A stretch of 64,000 bases of DNA from Panaeolus papilionaceus (taxonomy: Eukaryota; Basidiomycota; Agaricomycetes; Agaricales), in the NCBI GenBank assembly GCA_015501605.1, contig JADNRZ010000002.1, positions 620,001 through 684,000 of the forward strand. The letters run 5' to 3'. Shown here in pieces: positions 22,203-33,270 of this stretch; position 1 is the stretch's first letter, and every line of letters starts with the position of its first letter. Under the pieces are notes generated by a model. It searched no databases, was not told the origin of the DNA, and worked only from the letters and a program-made list of their open reading frames with translations. The translations under genes and the position numbers were made by a program.

Positions 22203-23790
22203 ATGCCTAGACTCGTTCTGGAAAGCCCTTCAACTTTACTGTTTCGCCCATCTGGACACCTCCCACATTTCAACTTAGCAAGCTTTTGGAACAGGCGGTT
22301 GCATTGAATAACGACGAGACCTGTTGTAAAATCGACGACTGCGCACGTTCCTGCTCTACATACAGGGAGGATAGTTTCGGGTCGAATAAGGAATTTGGAA
22401 GTTACAATGGCGTTGAAGAAAAGAGCTTGCTAGGTCAAGGCGGTAATGGCGCTGCAGCTGCTGCTACCGAGGAGGATGACCTAGAGGAGGGCGAGATAAG
22501 AGGGGATAGTAATGATATGAATCATGCAGGAAAACCCCTCAAACGTAAGCAACGCTACCGACAGGCACAGAAGGCGAAGCGATTCAAACTCGGTGGGGAC
22601 CTTCCCAGTGGACATGGCGTCCTAAAACAAATAGGCGGCGATGCTAAGGTTGTGCTCGACGTTGATCTTTCCCAAGTACCGCTTTCAAGAGGCAGCAATG
22701 GTCTAAAAAGTAGCCAATCCTGCAATAATAATTCCATTTGCAGCCTGGACGAGCTTCGAGCAGAGGGATACAAAGTCATCGAGTACACACCAGGGTGAGT
22801 TTGCACCTAGGAAGTTCACGCACCACAATCAGGATTTGCTGACCTTCTTTTATATACATAGCGTATCACATCCCATTATCGACAGCACTTCGGAGAAGAT
22901 TTTTGCCGTTGTCGTTGGAACCATAGACGACCCAACGTACCTCGATTCTGCAAAGAAGGCCTTCGAATTTCTCGATGAAGTCTCTCCAGGCATCGAGATT
23001 CCAGACAAAGAAGCCAACCATCATCGAAGGGACTTCGCCGCTGTGAGCTATGGCGTATCGTATGGTCAGGTTGGTCAGGGACCGAAGGTCCCGCATTGTG
23101 TTAGCTGCCCCAACGATGAACTTGTACAGAAGGTGTTTTCCAATGAGCACATCAAGCGGTTGGGTACGTTTGCAAGTTGTGAGTTATGCATCATAGATGT
23201 TTTATTTATCGCCCACAATACTCACCACTATCGCAGATGCATTCTCGATGTGGGCTCCCAAGTTATTCAATTACTATCAACAAAAGATTGCACTCCTTCG
23301 CGACAAAATGCCCAGTCTCTTGAAATGGACCTTCTACAACACGATTTGGCTTTGCACAACCATCAATCTTGGTCCTCACGTCTGCTGCCTTCCTCGTCGC
23401 GACTCCTTGGATGTACCATTCGAATGGTGCGCGATTACCGCCCTGGGTGACTTCGATTATAAAAAGGGAGGGCATCTCGTACTTCACGACTTGAAGATCG
23501 CTATCGAGTTCCCTCCTGGGTCACTCATCCTTATCCCATCGGCATTGCTGAACTACGCCAGCACACTGATTCAACCTGGCGAGCGACGAATGTCGTTTAC
23601 TCAAATTTGTTCAGGTGGTTTGTTTAGGTTCATAGAAAACGGATTTCGAAGTGAGAAGACGCTGGAGAAGGAGGACAGAGAGGCGTATGCAAACATGATG
23701 AAGGCGAAGGAAGGCAAACAGGATATGGGAATTGGCTTGTGGAGCACATTGGGGGATTTGCTTGCCCCTGCAACTCCTGCGCCCACGTAG
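22203..23790 (+). CDS. TET/JBP-like 2OG dioxygenase-fold protein, metal ligands apparently lost
   Basis: The basic N-terminal region (LKRKQRYRQAQKAKRFKLGG) and the C-terminal barrel (FEWCAITALGDFDYKKGGHL, IEFPPGSLILIPSALL, GERRMSF, GGLFRFIENGF) match an Agaricomycete family that I recall as TET/JBP-like. Active members oxidise 5-methylcytosine with Fe(II) and 2-oxoglutarate. The HxD ligand position reads RRD here (23395-23403), and the downstream His position reads Tyr (NYAS, Tyr codon 23554-23556), so catalysis is unlikely. Introns are at about 22795-22861 and 23180-23237 (after LGTFAS). The first exon is uncertain: an ATG at 22203 with an 80-nt intron would join in frame, but the coding frame has no ATG of its own before about 22517. 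Confidence 0.62.
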
Positions 23791-23915
23791 CAGTCGTCAT
23801 TATCATTGCACTACTCTTCCCCCCACCACTTAATGTACCCGTTCCTTGGACATTCCACGTATATCAATGCTACCATATAAATAATAAAAGTGTTACAACA
23901 ACTAGACGAGGAAAC

Positions 23916-26900
23916 TCAGTAGAGTCCAAAAAATCTCTTCCTCTTCACAGTTTCAAGCTCTAATGCTGCCTCTGCACTTGTTGCATCATTGATAATTTTG
24001 ATGAATGCGGTTTCCAACGTCGATTTTCCAACAGTGAAGGCGAAGAGTTCCTTCTCAGACGCAAGAATATCAAACAGGTCAGCCACAGTCATGGCGGCAT
24101 CACCATCGATATCCGTGTCATTGCCTACACTGATGGGGACCTGGAATCGGGTAGCGACGTCGTCTACCATCCTGGCTCCAGGAATCTTTGACATCAAAGC
24201 TTGAACAGCTGCGATACCTTGCTTGGAGTGACACGAAAAGTGGACCTCGTATGTCGCGTTCCGAGATTCCAGATCTTCAGGTGTCCCGACGGCGAGCATG
24301 CGTTTGGACATAATGCCAACCTTGGTCGCGAGATACGATGCTTCTTCCATGGAGTCTATGAGATGCGTCAGAAAATGCGCTGATAGACCCAAAGCGCGGA
24401 ACTTACGAGTTGTTAAGAAAACTGATTTATCTTGAGCGACATGCTTCAACATCTCCCAAAGCTCGCGTTTCATTTTAGCGTCAATGCCCGTCGAATACTC
24501 GTCGATAAGAATGACTGCTGGATTTCCAATAATTGCAATAGCTAGGGCAAGCTTGCGCTGATTGCCCCCGGAGAGCTTGGTCGCCAGTCGGTTTGCGAAC
24601 ATATCAAGCCCTGTTGCCTTCATTAGGTTGTCCACATCGTTCGTCAGAATTGTTCCGCTGAGACCCTTGAGCCGCCCGTATACCGAGAGGTGTTCTTTCA
24701 CTGTGAGATGCGAGTCCATGGCCGTAAATTGAGGACACACTCCGAGAGATGCCCTTGCGATCCTCTTATTAAACACCGTGGAAATCTCGTTAACTTTAAC
24801 ATCCCCGACGTCAGGTACGAGATGTCCTCCTGTTGGTGAAATTGTGAGCGAATTGAATGAGACGAGACCATATCGTACTCACGTATCATATCAAAGGTGG
24901 TCGTCTTGCCAGCACCGTTGGGTCCTAGCATGACGAATACCGACTTGTGCGGAATAGTGAAACTGACGTTATCCACAACGAGGTCCCGCCCATAGAACTT
25001 GCTAACACCCATAACTCGCAGAGGGTCTGTGGTATTACTTGCAGCATGATCGGTTTCGAAAGCGACGTCTGATGATCGAGCGAGTTTGGTGGTAACGATC
25101 GAGCTGGGAAGTCGCCTCTTCCGTGAAGACGACAGAGTAAGCATAATCCCACTGTCAACTTGCGCCAGGATGAAAAGTAGGGCCAGTATCCAAATGACGA
25201 GGTACAGGATAGGTCCGCCATATCGTGTAATGGTCACAAGCCCTGGTCCCGAAGCAAGCTTATCACCATCGCACAGCAAACCAAACTGATTGATGGAAAC
25301 CAGTGCTGCACGCATCTAATATTAGGAAATGGGAATAAATGGTCAGGAGATGTGCGACGCCGGTTGGAATGGCTGTCAGCTCACAAGATTGTTAATTGGT
25401 GCTACCACCCCAAGAGCGAAACCGATAACATTCATCGTATGGGAAATCCGAGATGGTGCTGCAGAGAAAAGAGTGACGATGTACCCAACGAGGTAGAGCT
25501 ATGAAACTGTGTTGAGCAAAAGGCTTAGCACGTAGAACAACCTCACTGACCAGGTAAATGATGAACTGGGAGATGACGACCGTAGAAAACGCCCCTATGG
25601 GTGATTTTATCACGACAGCCGCAACATATGCAAGTAATGTGCCCGCAAATCCGTAGAGGCACATGATAAGCCACTGAAACGCATGTTAGTTGAATGTGTT
25701 CGATATCTTTGTCTGAATCATTGAACGCACCAGGATACCAATACCTTGGAATTTATCCCCTCTGACTGTGGCATATACGATGGCAACAACGGTGGCAATG
25801 ATGACCGAGAACATGGAATCGAAGAGGCAGTGACCAAGCCATAATCCGAATGGATTAGACAAGCCGTTGGACAATTGCATTGCTTGGACTGAGGAGAAGC
25901 GCTCCTTGGCAACATATAGAGTGAAGAACGCGGGAAACACTGACTGAAATGTTGATAAGTATGATTTAAACCAACAGTAAGAGCCGAAAAGAACTTACCA
26001 TTGCTGCCCCGAATATGGCAATCCATTGCAAAGTAAGCAAGGATTCTTCTGGCAAGCTGGGCAAACGGGCAAACGAGGGAACCATACGTGTTACCGTTGT
26101 TGCATTAGAGGGACTCAGAGCGCGGGTGAAGAAGAAATTGGAAACGAGAGAGAATGCATTTGTATTCCCAGTTTCCAGATTCCAAATGACAAGGTAGTCG
26201 TTCTTTTCCAGGTTGAGAGACAACCCTGCCGTAAATGTAAAGTTTCCAACAATATCCTGAACCGTTTCGTTGAAGGTTGCTTCATCTGGTATTGCCTCGA
26301 ACGGGAAGAGGGGCATGATGGAGCCGAAATATCTCGCTGTTGTGTTTCGGGTCTCTGGTAAAGCTGCACTTAAGGCGTCCACAGATGAAGGCGGCGTAAC
26401 AAAAATAGAGCTGTTGCTCAAGTAAGGCGGCCACACAGGACTAGAAAAATCTGCTGGAAACTCCACTCGACCACACTGCGTGACTGGACCTGTGACAAAT
26501 CGTATAGGCCACCATGCACCAGATATCCCAACGGCCAGTGCCAAAAACAATCCCAACCAACTACGTCGCATCACCAGACACCGTTTGTAGAAGATGGTCG
26601 TAGCTTGGCCCCACGGAGAGCGTGCACGGCCGTCGGAAAGCTGCAGTTGTGAGAATGCACCAGCTGTTGGTGGTTTTTCTGAGTCAGCAGCCACTTCTTC
26701 TTTCTCAAGTAGGTCGAGGAAGATATCCTCGATGGATGTCCCCACAGCGTCATACGAAATAATACCGAGTTCCTGTTTGGAATCTTCCACCAGCCTGAGC
26801 ACCTGCGAGACCTGAGACGTGCTTTTAGAGTGCAAGTGGAATATCGATCGTCCAGCATCCGTGGAGTAAGTCGCAGCCGGATGAATGCTTTGAATACGCT

Positions 26901-29572
26901 GAAGTAGCGTAGCTTTCGTTTGGGGGAAGCCGGCAGATGTGTGGATGTGTACTGAATATCCATCACCCTTCGAATATTTCAAAGCTACTGGTGTATCCGC
27001 TGCGATAAGCCGTCCGGGTGCAGCAAGTACAGCGATTTGGTCGGCCAAGAAGTCTGCCTCGTCGAGGAACTGAGGGAAGATATAAGTTCAATATGTCGTG
27101 CCCTCCAGCAGTATTTAGATTACGTACATGAGTCGTCAAGATGATCGTTCGCTCGTTACGATACGTCGACAATGTTCTCCAAAGCGCTCTTCGACTAAGG
27201 GGATCGACACCAGAAGTGCATTCGTCCACGAGGATGACTAAAACATAAAATCAGCGGGTATGAATCAGGTGTAGCACAACCCAACCTACTTTTAGAACCC
27301 CCAACTAAACCAATGGCCAATTGCAACTTTCGCTTTTGCCCTCCAGAAAGGGTGCCAGCCTTGGAGTGAGCCTTCTCATGCAGGTCACAATCTATGATTA
27401 GTTGCTGGAGCTCCTCGACAGAATAAGTGCCATCGGGGGATTTTATGGTGTTCCACACTTTGAGATTCTCCACACATGTGAGATCGTCGAAGAGAACATT
27501 CTTTTGAGGAACCACTCCTAATGTCCCGTGTGGAGGTCGCGCCACATCTCCTTGGAATGTTACAGTCCCTGAAGTTGCCTGAGTTAAACCTGCAATAATT
27601 GCCAATGTGGTCGATTTTCCTGCCCTGATAAACCGTTAGACAGTATCTCAAGACAAAAGAACAGAATTACCCGTTAGGTCCCAACAATGTGTAGATCCCA
27701 TAGGTAGGAATATCGATGGTGAGATCTTCAATGGCCACAACTTCAGTTGATTTTCGGAAAGCCCGGCGAGTTTTAAAGGCCTTGCGAAGGTTCTGGATGT
27801 TGATCGCGGTACCGCTGGACAAGGGTGCCACCAGAGGAGTTTTCCGTTTCCAGAAATTCGAACTCGTCGGGTTCCAGACGCCATACATCATGCGTTCAAA
27901 GACAATTGCTGCGACCGGCCAGACAAATAGACTAATCTAACGGGCTTTCAGCATTCAATCCACAACTTCATTCAAAGTAAGAGAAACTTACCACTGCAGC
28001 TATCACCATCGCAGACAGCTGCGTAAAATACGTGGGATCGGATTCACCGAAACTGACTGGCATACCGTTGGTCTCGAAAGACGATATGTTCTTCAAGGCG
28101 AAGACATAAAACATTGGCGGGAAGAAAAATGACAAGATAGCCGGTAGGATTGGCCCCAGCTCGATGAACAGAACGAGTGGAACGATACCCAAAACAAGTG
28201 CAACAAGAGTTGTCACAGCTGCAGCTAATTGCGGGCTTTTGCTGAAGGGAACAGAGAAAAAAAGTGTCCAGCTGGCCAATCCGAATCCAGTCAACAAATG
28301 GATGAAGATGACTACTCCCGCGGAAGTATGATGGAAGAGGGCGACATGCCACACACCACCCAATATGAGCCAGGTTGGTATGTACAACAGAGAAGTCGAT
28401 AGATACCAGGACCTGACAAGAAAATATTAGCAATAATACATGACTTGATAGAGTGGTGTCGCTTCCTACATCACTCTTGCGGAATCCAAGGCACCCATCG
28501 CTTGCATATGCGATGTGATAAGCGAAGCACGCTCAAGGGCAAGAGATCCTGCCAGCTAGGTGCAGTAGATTAATCGTCGAGTCATGGTGCGACACAGAGG
28601 CAAATAAGTACCTGATAGACAATCCCAATAAAAGTGATGAGGAACGCAATTCCACCAAAACTACCCATCAAGGAAAGGTAAACTGAGACATAAAGTTAGT
28701 ATAGTGCACAACGAGAAAAAAAGAATAAAGCTCACACAAGCGACGATCGTCGGCAGTCTGAGAGTTCATAGTGAAAGTGTACGGTTGTTCCTTCGGGGTC
28801 GGTAAAAATGCACCCGTCGTAAGTTCAATGACGGCCTGTGAATGGCATTTCAGCAACTGTAGCTTCCTGGCAGTTCTGCACACCAAAACCAGCACCTACC
28901 CTATCAATACCCCATTGCAGAGGCAACACCTTCGTCTCATAACCACTGGTGTGCTTCAAAACATTGATACGATAGGCGCTAGTGTCGCCTCTGATGGTGT
29001 AGTTGATATTACCGAGATCTTGCGTTGCCGATCGCGGTATATCATCGAAGCTCAGCGCCAGAAAACAGTCAGATGCCCCTCCGAAATTTGTAGCACAAGC
29101 CCGGTTAAGTTCATCCAAGCTAGACACTTGGCGCACTGCTGAACGTTGACGAGTCGTGAAATTGGACGTTATGTGCTTCATGATATCCTGGGGTTTGACA
29201 AATCCATTGCCATCGGTTCTGTCCACCCAAACTAAAGGCTGCGATCCATCTATTTGACTTTCCAGCGATGGCAGAGGAATGGCTGTTCCCAGACCAAACT
29301 ACAACAATAACAAAATAAGAATGTCGCTGCCGAGTGATGTGATTACAGCAGGACTCACGTCGGATGGCGAAGCAAAGAAATTCTGCGCGTAGGCGAGAAA
29401 TAAACCGAACGCAATGGGGAAGATCAAACACCTGAGGAGGTTGAGCTGTGAAGGTATCGATTCTCAGATTATGGATATAATGCAACCATGGACAGATATT
29501 CACCAGCCAGTGAGCTTTGAAAATCAAAAAGTTCTTGAGCACTAGGGCGCGGAATTGGCGCCAAACCAGCAT
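23916..29572 (-). CDS. ABCA-type full-size ABC transporter
   Basis: The layout is TMD1-NBD1-TMD2-NBD2 over many exons. The start ATG at 29572 opens [16 protein letters not shown], typical of ABCA N-termini. In NBD1 the Walker A is split by an intron (GPNG then AGKST, about 27600-27680). The signature is [10 protein letters not shown], and Walker B is [12 protein letters not shown]2 has [14 protein letters not shown] near 24905, [14 protein letters not shown] and [10 protein letters not shown]. The catalytic Glu is present in both, so both sites should hydrolyse ATP. TMD2 begins with [14 protein letters not shown] and has a large extracytosolic loop, as in the ABCA group. Fungal A-type transporters are thought to move lipids, but the substrate here cannot be read. 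Exon borders in TMD1 and TMD2 are only approximate. Confidence 0.88.
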
Positions 29573-30430
29573 CCTGGTTGGGCAGAGGGGGGATACAAGA
29601 GAGAAGAGTGAGGGACACGGTGCATGTTGGCCGTTTGGAGAGAATTGATATGTAGTCACGACACGGTTGCTTGAAACTGCGGAGAAGTTGAATGCCACAT
29701 CTTTCGCCGTGTTTGGTGATCTGATGATGGGTCAAAAACTCGACAATCAAACAAGCATTCAGTCTAGCTCCTTTTCGGGGTGCATAACTCGCAGAGCCGC
29801 CAGATCGTTGTCAAAATGGGTAACCGGAAGACTCCAAAAAACGGGTGTATGCCCAATCTACGCCAACTCCATCCACCCTGTGTTTATGCAGAAATCTTCA
29901 AATCCAACAATGTTGTGGGCATAGAGGTCCAGCATTAGCATGATCAGCAGGTTGAAACAGATACACGCACAGCACACATGTGTCCGTGTCTGACGGTCAT
30001 TGCTGACCGCGATTCGGAGCTACGAGAAGGGTAAATATATTGGGAAGGTAAGTACAAAAATGAACATCAACGAAGGAAACTTCAGAAGGTAAGTCAAGGC
30101 CGTAAAGAGTTTTTTTTTCTTCTTAAAATAATGAGATGATGAAAAAAAGTGAAGAAGGGAAAAAGAGTAAAATGAGACTTTGTTACCAAAGTGCTCCGTA
30201 CTGCAGCAATCCACGGTTGAACGTGGTCCATATGAAACAAGAGGAAAAATATCACAAGAAGAGTACGACGACAAGGTTCACAGTTATGAACGATTGTCCG
30301 AAATTGGAGTGAGAGAGTGTGTGTATGAGACTGAGGGAGAGAAAAGTTTAAATATGAGACCGACAAATCAAGGAGTTGATCACAAGAAGTGGCTATCTCG
30401 AATTGGCATTACAAAAGGAAAACAGGCGAA
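29573..30430. other. Intergenic between ABC transporter promoter and ZF4
   Basis: The plus-strand open frame at 30180-30434 is Lys/Glu-rich without a domain, and a T-run lies near 30110. No gene is called. Confidence 0.4.
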
Positions 30431-31324
30431 CTAAGGGCACACAATAGCGAGACCGGCGTAGACGATGTTGGATGCGCATCGACCATGTCCAGATCGAGGG
30501 TGATTGATAGAGCACCTTATACCCTTGATTGCTCTCGAAACTACCATCCGAGCTGCTTCATCCTCCATCGCGTCGCAGGTGCCGCTATAAAGATGCTGTG
30601 ACATCGCACCAACCGAAGAAAACCTTGCGTTTGAGTGGCAACCCTCATTAGGACACTTGAATACGCGAGTCGCATGACGAGAATTGAAGTGTTGCATGGA
30701 GGAATAGGCCGTTGCAAAGGTTTCGGAGCAGCCCTCAGTGTCAGGGCATCGGAATGCACCATGGCCAGTGGTATACCTGCGTGCCATGTCTTCGTTGATA
30801 GGCTCGGTGATATCCTCTCGGTCAACAGCGAGGATGATGTCGTCACAGTAGTCATTCCTCAAAGCGAGACGATAAACATCCACAGCGTCGATGCCAGAAG
30901 AACAGGCCCCTCCCTCCCAATGCAAGGCCAGCGCTGCTAGACCCGTGAACTTCATGTTGCAATCCTTGAGGCCACAGGGAGTATTAGCCGGCTGATGAGT
31001 CGAAGAAAGTCGGTGTTGGCGATAGCTATTATCGTCTTTGAATTCAATTTCGCAATCCTCGCAATAGTAGGGATGGTCGGACGAGCGAGCGCGGTGGCGG
31101 TTCATATCGTCCTTGTGATAGAAAATCTTGTAGCACGGGGTGCAGTGTGTATCGGCATGATACTTCTCAGCGTGGAGTTTGAGCTCGTATCTGCTACTGA
31201 GGTGCTTGTCGCAGACGTGGCAGAAGTGGTGGTATGGGCTATCTCGATAGTGTAACATGGCCTTGACATCGTCATATTTGAAAATATTGGGACGGCAGTT
31301 TTGACACTCTTTCAAGAAACCCAT
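30431..31324 (-). CDS. C2H2 zinc-finger protein ZF4
   Basis: A single exon encodes 297 aa. It is the longest of the ZF1/ZF3/ZF4 group because of a C-terminal extension of about 25 residues. The fingers are CQNC, CHVC, CTPC, CEDC, a C-x4-C finger with GLAALALHWEGGACSSGIDAV, and two C-x4/5-C fingers near the end (CPDTEGC and CPNEGC). Its HHFCHVCDKH segment is close to the equivalent in ZF1 and ZF3. The role is unknown. It is probably a nuclear nucleic-acid-binding protein. Confidence 0.8.
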   Translation of the reverse strand: MGFLKECQNCRPNIFKYDDVKAMLHYRDSPYHHFCHVCDKHLSSRYELKLHAEKYHADTHCTPCYKIFYHKDDMNRHRARSSDHPYYCEDCEIEFKDDNSYRQHRLSSTHQPANTPCGLKDCNMKFTGLAALALHWEGGACSSGIDAVDVYRLALRNDYCDDIILAVDREDITEPINEDMARRYTTGHGAFRCPDTEGCSETFATAYSSMQHFNSRHATRVFKCPNEGCHSNARFSSVGAMSQHLYSGTCDAMEDEAARMVVSRAIKGIRCSINHPRSGHGRCASNIVYAGLAIVCP

Positions 31325-31788
31325 TTCGGATACCGTGGTCTATGTACGAGGGCGTCAGTTTATTTTGAGAGGCGTTCAGTGAGCGTTGTAGGCCCGGGTA
31401 AAAAAGGGAAAACTTATACAGTAGCCGGATTTTATCTTGTTTCTATATGAACGCAGATTCAAAGTCCGCTCGCGAGTCATTATTGCGCCTCCATATAGGG
31501 ATAGGGGCGCTTAGATTACCTCTGTCTCTCGCGTCTTTTTGTTCATCAACCCTTGCACCCGAAAAATAGGGTCACCCAGAAGAAATACTACGATGCCAAT
31601 GCACAAAAGCCATTCGATGACTGTTGCTTTGAGTCCAGGACGAAGAGCACAGGTTGGATGTCTGAGTGCAGGTGTAAATAACAAGTGATAAGAAAGGCTT
31701 AAAATAAATATTCAAAGGTAATGTTACAAGGTAGATACAGATACACAGTATTCACAAGAGTCCATTCAAACCAAAACACAAACTAAAA
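31325..31788. other. Intergenic between ZF4 and ZF5
   Basis: The ZF4 promoter and ZF5 3' sequence. No gene is seen. Confidence 0.4.
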
Positions 31789-32502
31789 TCATAAAGTCAA
31801 CTTTCCCATCTGCCCCAACACACTATCCATCGCATTCTGCACATTCTTAAACCTCGATACCCCACACTTCCCACTCTCAATATGCATAAACAGCGCACTC
31901 AGTGCATTAAAATGCACACCACACTTCTTTCCCCGACACACATACACCTTCTCCGCATGTTTCGGACTATTAAGGTGCAGATTGAGCCCATGGAGGTTTC
32001 TGAAAGTCGCATGACATAGGTAACACTCGTACGCTCTCCCATTCCACGCATACTCGTTCGCCGAATACGTGATCTCGACACCGGCAGTGATGCGTCGCGA
32101 AGGGTCCATGATAACATGCTTCGTGTCGTGCTTTCTCACGTATGTGTTCACCGTCTTCCGATCCATCCCAGACTCGCATCTCCCAGACTCGAGGTGCAAA
32201 ACAAGGGCTGCTCGGGACACAAATGCCAGGTTGCACCCTCTAAACGGACATCCGACATCTCTGGGTCGGTGGGTGGAGGAATTGAGGTGGTGTCGGAGGT
32301 TGGACTCGGATTGGAAGTGACGATCACAAGAGGCGCAATAATTGTGGCGGGAACTTCCAGCCCAGTGTTGTTTCAGCTGATCGTAGGTAAGGAAATCCTT
32401 ATCACAGTCGTCGCAGACGTTGTGTTCATAGTGGTCATCAACATGTTGGTCATAAGCGTCCCATGATCGGAACGAGCGATCATGTCGTTTGCAGTATACC
32501 AT
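31789..32502 (-). CDS. C2H2 zinc-finger protein ZF5, shortened and with altered first finger
   Basis: A single exon encodes 237 aa. It is colinear with ZF2 except that a block of two fingers (about 55 aa) present in ZF2 is missing after the HWAGSSRH/HWVQSPRH motif. The first finger reads YCKRH where ZF2 has YCDRC, so one zinc-binding Cys has become His. The shared core FVSRAALVLHLESGRCESG and the tail FNALSALFMHIESGKCG then QNAMDSVLGQ are intact. It is the ZF2-type member of the cluster, with unknown target. Confidence 0.8.
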   Translation of the reverse strand: MVYCKRHDRSFRSWDAYDQHVDDHYEHNVCDDCDKDFLTYDQLKQHWAGSSRHNYCASCDRHFQSESNLRHHLNSSTHRPRDVGCPFRGCNLAFVSRAALVLHLESGRCESGMDRKTVNTYVRKHDTKHVIMDPSRRITAGVEITYSANEYAWNGRAYECYLCHATFRNLHGLNLHLNSPKHAEKVYVCRGKKCGVHFNALSALFMHIESGKCGVSRFKNVQNAMDSVLGQMGKLTL

Positions 32503-33270
32503 GTTTCTATATGATCTAGAAGTACATTAAACTCTGACAGTACATTAAAATCACAGAAAACTCACCAGGATATACGAAGTAACTTTGGGAGGAGACAACT
32601 GAGGATGAAAGATGAAAGAAAGAGGAGAGGCACAAAAGACGCGCAACCTCAAGGACAAAAGTCGTGGCAATAGTATCCCAGTGACTCGTATTTTATGTGT
32701 GAATGTCCAGGCCTCAGTCCAGTTCTATTCTTCTTGACACTTGCATTCACACTGACAGCGCCGCGTGTTGTACACGATGCTAATCATACAAGTCAACACA
32801 CTTAAGCTTACGAGCAATGAAAATAGGTCGTTATATTCGTCACATGTAAGGAAATCAAATGAAAAACCGAGGTATTAGAACGGGTAGAGGAAAGGATAGC
32901 ACTGTGCCATGATGATGTAAAGCCAAAACCTAAAGGAGTGTGTGGGGTAACCATGACCGTGTTTTAGCAGACAAAAAGTGCAGGAAGGGGAGAGGGACAG
33001 AGGAAGCACGGGAGAGAGAGGGAGAAAAGGGAGCACAGCGAACAATGGGATGGAATAGAAAAATGTAGAAATGAGGAGGGGTGTCGCAGTAAAGGGATAT
33101 AGAGATCTATTATGATCTATGGTAAAAAAGATATATCTCAAAGTAAGAATCTTACATAAATACTCTGTGCCCAATCTCAAAGCAAGAAACCAAGCGAGAA
33201 AAAAAAAAGCAGAAGAAAAACAAAAACCAAAAAGTCCAATGTGAATGTGTAACAAAGTCAAGTGAAGCAA
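32503..33270. other. Intergenic, purine-rich
   Basis: Purine-rich stretches near 32970-33030 and an A-rich stretch near 33199-33235. No gene is seen. It contains the presumed ZF5 promoter and the 3' end of the GRAM/VASt gene. Confidence 0.4.

Noticed and set aside
14517..29572. A tryptamine or psilocybin-type gene cluster, from PsiD-like genes near a transporter and zinc-finger genes
   Set aside because: No P450, kinase or methyltransferase lies in the window. CorA and TET/JBP-like genes interrupt the block, and the transporter is ABCA type, not a known pathway transporter.
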